NCBI RefSeq assembly: GCF_900156175.1
Contig: NZ_FTMV01000002.1
Location: 124,001-188,000, forward strand
Length of the DNA: 64,000 bases
Reading direction: 5' to 3'
DNA from: Janthinobacterium sp. TND4EL3
Lineage (GTDB): Bacteria; Pseudomonadota; Gammaproteobacteria; Burkholderiales; Burkholderiaceae_D
Within the stretch, counting starts at the first letter, position 1. Each line of letters opens with the position of its first letter. This document shows, piece by piece, positions 63,866-64,000 of this stretch. The position numbers and the translations under genes are program-made. The notes below the pieces were generated by a model that ran no database searches, had not been told where the DNA came from, and saw nothing but the letters and a program-made list of their open reading frames with translations.

Positions 63866-64000
63866 TTACTCGCTGAAGTGGTCGAAGGAACGCAAGGCCA
63901 GATCGAGCGGCTGCCCGGCCGCGTCCACCAGCCGCAAGCCTGATCGCGCCTCGATGCGGCCCACGCGCGTGGCGGGCGTGCCGCAGCTGGCCGCCAGCGC
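63866..64000 (-). CDS. thiL: Thiamine-monophosphate kinase ThiL, 3' end only
   Basis: Last 44 residues of a leftward frame running off the right edge. RVGRIEA...GLRLVDAAGQPLDLALRSFDHFSE* matches the C-terminus of ThiL, where GFDHF or SFDHF is conserved. ThiL phosphorylates thiamine monophosphate to the diphosphate cofactor. Short fragment, so moderate confidence. Confidence 0.75.
   Translation of the reverse strand, partial: ALAASCGTPATRVGRIEARSGLRLVDAAGQPLDLALRSFDHFSE

Noticed and set aside
1..64000. tRNA, rRNA, prophage, insertion sequence or toxin-antitoxin loci
   Set aside because: None recognised by reading both strands; small RNAs cannot be excluded without a covariance search.

Overview
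The window is a gene-dense, GC-rich chromosomal segment that fits a betaproteobacterium of the order Burkholderiales, most likely Oxalobacteraceae (Janthinobacterium/Massilia/Duganella type). This is judged from protein character and from gene order (hda-HAD-pcnB-folK-panB; recA-recX; sucCD; pgk-pyk-fba-purC-purE-purK-sua5), not from a database search. About 58 protein genes are supported. No rRNA, tRNA, insertion sequence or CRISPR array is visible, and no gene-free stretch exceeds 300 bases.

Region 1-17.6 kb: the 3' end of an aldehyde dehydrogenase; a leftward operon hda-HAD hydrolase-pcnB-folK, then panB; an AI-2E-type exporter divergent from purM; a leftward group of two tandem S9 peptidases and a pyrophosphate-type phosphofructokinase. 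The upstream S9 copy has lost both its catalytic Ser and its catalytic His. Next is a four-gene overlapping operon of response regulator, histidine kinase, DUF4212 protein and sodium/solute symporter. Region 17.7-32 kb: recA with a LexA box inside its promoter, recX, a methyltransferase, a DUF2889 protein, sucCD, a type IV pilin with a good sigma-54 promoter, a PilZ protein, moaC, a BepA-like M48 protease, a set of small housekeeping genes, and azlCD.

Region 32-44.8 kb: lower glycolysis (pgk, pyk, fba) running into purine synthesis (purC, purE, purK) and sua5, closed by a terminator; then a secreted GDSL esterase lipoprotein, an OmpW porin, a flavin reductase, msrA and cfa. Region 44.9-56 kb: a hemerythrin-PdxH fusion protein, tcdA, thpR, an FKBP, a cysteine synthase, a second GDSL esterase, a LysR regulator, a two-domain M16 protease, and an orphan pair resembling the conjugation proteins TraL and TraM.

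Region 56-64 kb is a c-di-GMP signalling island: a TPR-GGDEF diguanylate cyclase, pncC, then a tightly coupled cluster of a YfiR-type periplasmic protein, a CHASE8-HAMP hybrid histidine kinase and a REC-PAS-degenerate GGDEF-EAL-REC phosphodiesterase, ending at the 3' end of thiL. In the known YfiBNR system YfiR restrains a CHASE8 diguanylate cyclase. Here the CHASE8 sensor is attached to a histidine kinase and the output partner looks like a phosphodiesterase, so this may be a rewired YfiR circuit. It is the most interesting candidate system in the window.

Two pairs of REP-like palindromes with a shared arm (GTCGGATTA or a variant) lie downstream of the aldehyde dehydrogenase and at the recA stop codon.
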